From the NCBI GenBank assembly GCA_016713985.1, contig JADJOD010000001.1, positions 124,001 to 188,000 on the forward strand: a DNA stretch of 64,000 nt, written 5' to 3'. Shown here in pieces: positions 62,964-64,000 of this stretch. This stretch comes from Lewinellaceae bacterium. Its GTDB lineage: Bacteria > Bacteroidota > Bacteroidia > Chitinophagales > Saprospiraceae. The position numbers were made by a program, and so were the translations under genes. The first letter of the stretch is position 1; every line of letters begins with the position of its first letter. Under the pieces are notes generated by a model that was not told where the DNA came from, made no database searches, and saw only the letters and a program-made list of their open reading frames with translations.

Positions 62964-64000
62964 ATGGAATTGAAGAATAAACTTTCTTCGATCAAAAGCC
63001 TCATCGGAGAAGGAAATATCGACCAGGCCCTGGAACAATTGGTAACGCTGTTAGACAGCGACCCGCGATATGCCGAGCTCGCCCAGGCGGCCCGTGTGAA
63101 TCAGGGAGAACTGTATCACGTAAAATCCCAGGTACTGAAAAGTACAATCGCATCGGACGACGCCCGCTTAGCCACCAACCAGATCGCGGATAAAGTGCTC
63201 CAGATCATCGGCCGCCTCGAATCGGGCAAACTGAGTTTGCAGGAAACCGGGCCCAAACCGGCGCACCCGAAAGCCTGGCGGTACTACGTGATCGGCGGAG
63301 TGGTCACCTTGATCGGCGTCATCATTGCCTGGAATTTGCTCAGCAAAAAGAAGGAAGAATGCCCGCAATACAACATCGACGCGCGGTATAAGGTGATGAT
63401 CCTGCCTTTCAAAAAAACCGGCGACGACAAAAATACCGGCCCGGAATTCGAGATCGTGGACGGGTTGAACACGTTGATCAGCAAAACACCCCGCCTGAGC
63501 GCCGATGCCGACGTGAACGAAAGTTACAACATCGATAAAAACTACCCCAGTTTTTCGGAAGCGACCGAAATCGCCCGGGACTGCGGCGTTCAGATGATCG
63601 TATGGGGTAAAATCAACAAAAACAGCGCCGATGAATACAAAATGGATGTGTTTTACAAACTGCTGGACGACGGAATCGTTCGCAGTACCGGCGATACCTC
63701 GCTCAGTCAATTGTTAAAAAACAGGGATGAGGGCCGGCAACTGAACCGCGATGCCGCCGCCGTGACCAACCTCCTGTACATCGTGCTCGCCAATCAGGCC
63801 CGGGTGCCGGTGCTGGCCAGCCTGCTCGACGCCCTGCCCCCGCATTCCACGGATAATGTGAGCGCACAATCGGCCAGCGACACCAGCTGGATGTTTACGA
63901 TGCTGGCCCTGGCTGAAAACTACAAAAACAACAAACAATTCGAAAAGGCCATCGATACCTACGATCAGGTACTGGAACTGTTTCCCGAAAACCAGGAAGC
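62964..64000 (+). CDS. Membrane protein with effector-associated-like N-terminus and TPR (3' end outside window)
   Basis: An incomplete ORF of at least 345 residues. Residues about 1-90 form a helical domain (LSSIKSLIGEGNIDQALEQL, ARVNQGELYHVKSQVLKSTI, ATNQIADKVLQIIGRL) resembling effector-associated domain 11 (EAD11) of Bacteroidota conflict systems. One membrane helix (YYVIGGVVTLIGVIIAWNLL, about 112-131) follows, then a domain starting YKVMILPFKKTGDDKN (CsgG/FlgO-like 'ILPF' start; about 145-250) and a C-terminal TPR (MLALAENYKNNKQFEKAIDTYDQVLELFPEN). The frame is still open at the window edge. The EAD11 match is by eye only. Confidence 0.7.
   Translation, partial: MELKNKLSSIKSLIGEGNIDQALEQLVTLLDSDPRYAELAQAARVNQGELYHVKSQVLKSTIASDDARLATNQIADKVLQIIGRLESGKLSLQETGPKPAHPKAWRYYVIGGVVTLIGVIIAWNLLSKKKEECPQYNIDARYKVMILPFKKTGDDKNTGPEFEIVDGLNTLISKTPRLSADADVNESYNIDKNYPSFSEATEIARDCGVQMIVWGKINKNSADEYKMDVFYKLLDDGIVRSTGDTSLSQLLKNRDEGRQLNRDAAAVTNLLYIVLANQARVPVLASLLDALPPHSTDNVSAQSASDTSWMFTMLALAENYKNNKQFEKAIDTYDQVLELFPENQE

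Overview
The window reads as chromosomal DNA of a Bacteroidota bacterium, most likely from the Saprospiria side of the phylum. The basis is type IX secretion and gliding genes (a GldN-like gene beside a PorE-like protein, gldA-gldF), proteins ending in T9SS-type sorting domains, Bacteroidota-style promoters (TAnnTTTG) in front of many genes instead of Shine-Dalgarno sites, and phylum-typical families (FtsX-DUF3098-UppP, DUF3467, hybrid two-component remnants with an AraC tail). Family placement is inference.

Layout. 1-4.8 kb: 3' end of gatA, a GldN-like gene, a PorE-like OmpA protein, hemC. 5-8.7 kb: a large secreted vanadium-haloperoxidase-like protein with MopE-type repeats and a small orphan. 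8.7-16.6 kb: adenylate cyclase, GH92 mannosidase, TlpA-like thioredoxin protein, DUF547 protein. 16.7-20.1 kb: gldA, gldF, fadD. 20.3-22.3 kb: an AT-richer restriction-modification pair. 22.4-25 kb: regulator/membrane pair, radC, a lipoprotein, DUF3467. 25.4-32.9 kb: cell-surface polysaccharide and envelope genes (Wzz-like, O-antigen ligase, ftsX, FkbM methyltransferase, DUF3098, uppP). 33-42 kb: ftcD, AI-2E transporter, feoAB, recA, a methyltransferase. 42.2-49.1 kb: a repeat-rich island with three different AAA/DUF4143 ATPases, three copies of a ~175 bp hairpin repeat, and decayed pieces of a hybrid histidine kinase/AraC regulator. 49-56 kb: rpoN, hflX, an FNR-like reductase, a TMTC-like TPR membrane protein. 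55.6-64 kb: arylsulfotransferase-like protein, ComEA-like and ComEC proteins, meaB, an SGNH esterase, and the start of a membrane protein with an effector-associated-like N-terminus.

Two themes stand out. First, short intergenic arrays of seven-base units, a different heptamer at each site and often inverting at the centre, lie directly in front of start codons (hemC, gldA, the O-antigen ligase, the ComEA-like gene); a related 162 bp inverted-repeat element overlaps the cyclase stop codon. Second, the 42-49 kb island repeats the motif AraC tail - ATPase - hairpin repeat, as if one locus had taken up related cargo several times.

Caution: at least eight single-base frameshifts fall in otherwise intact conserved genes (GldN-like, cyclase leader, GH92, Wzz-like, FkbM, rpoN twice, comEC), mostly at or near short homopolymers. 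This looks like residual indel error in the assembly rather than widespread gene death, so those genes are described as frameshifted CDSs. No tRNA, rRNA or CRISPR array was seen.
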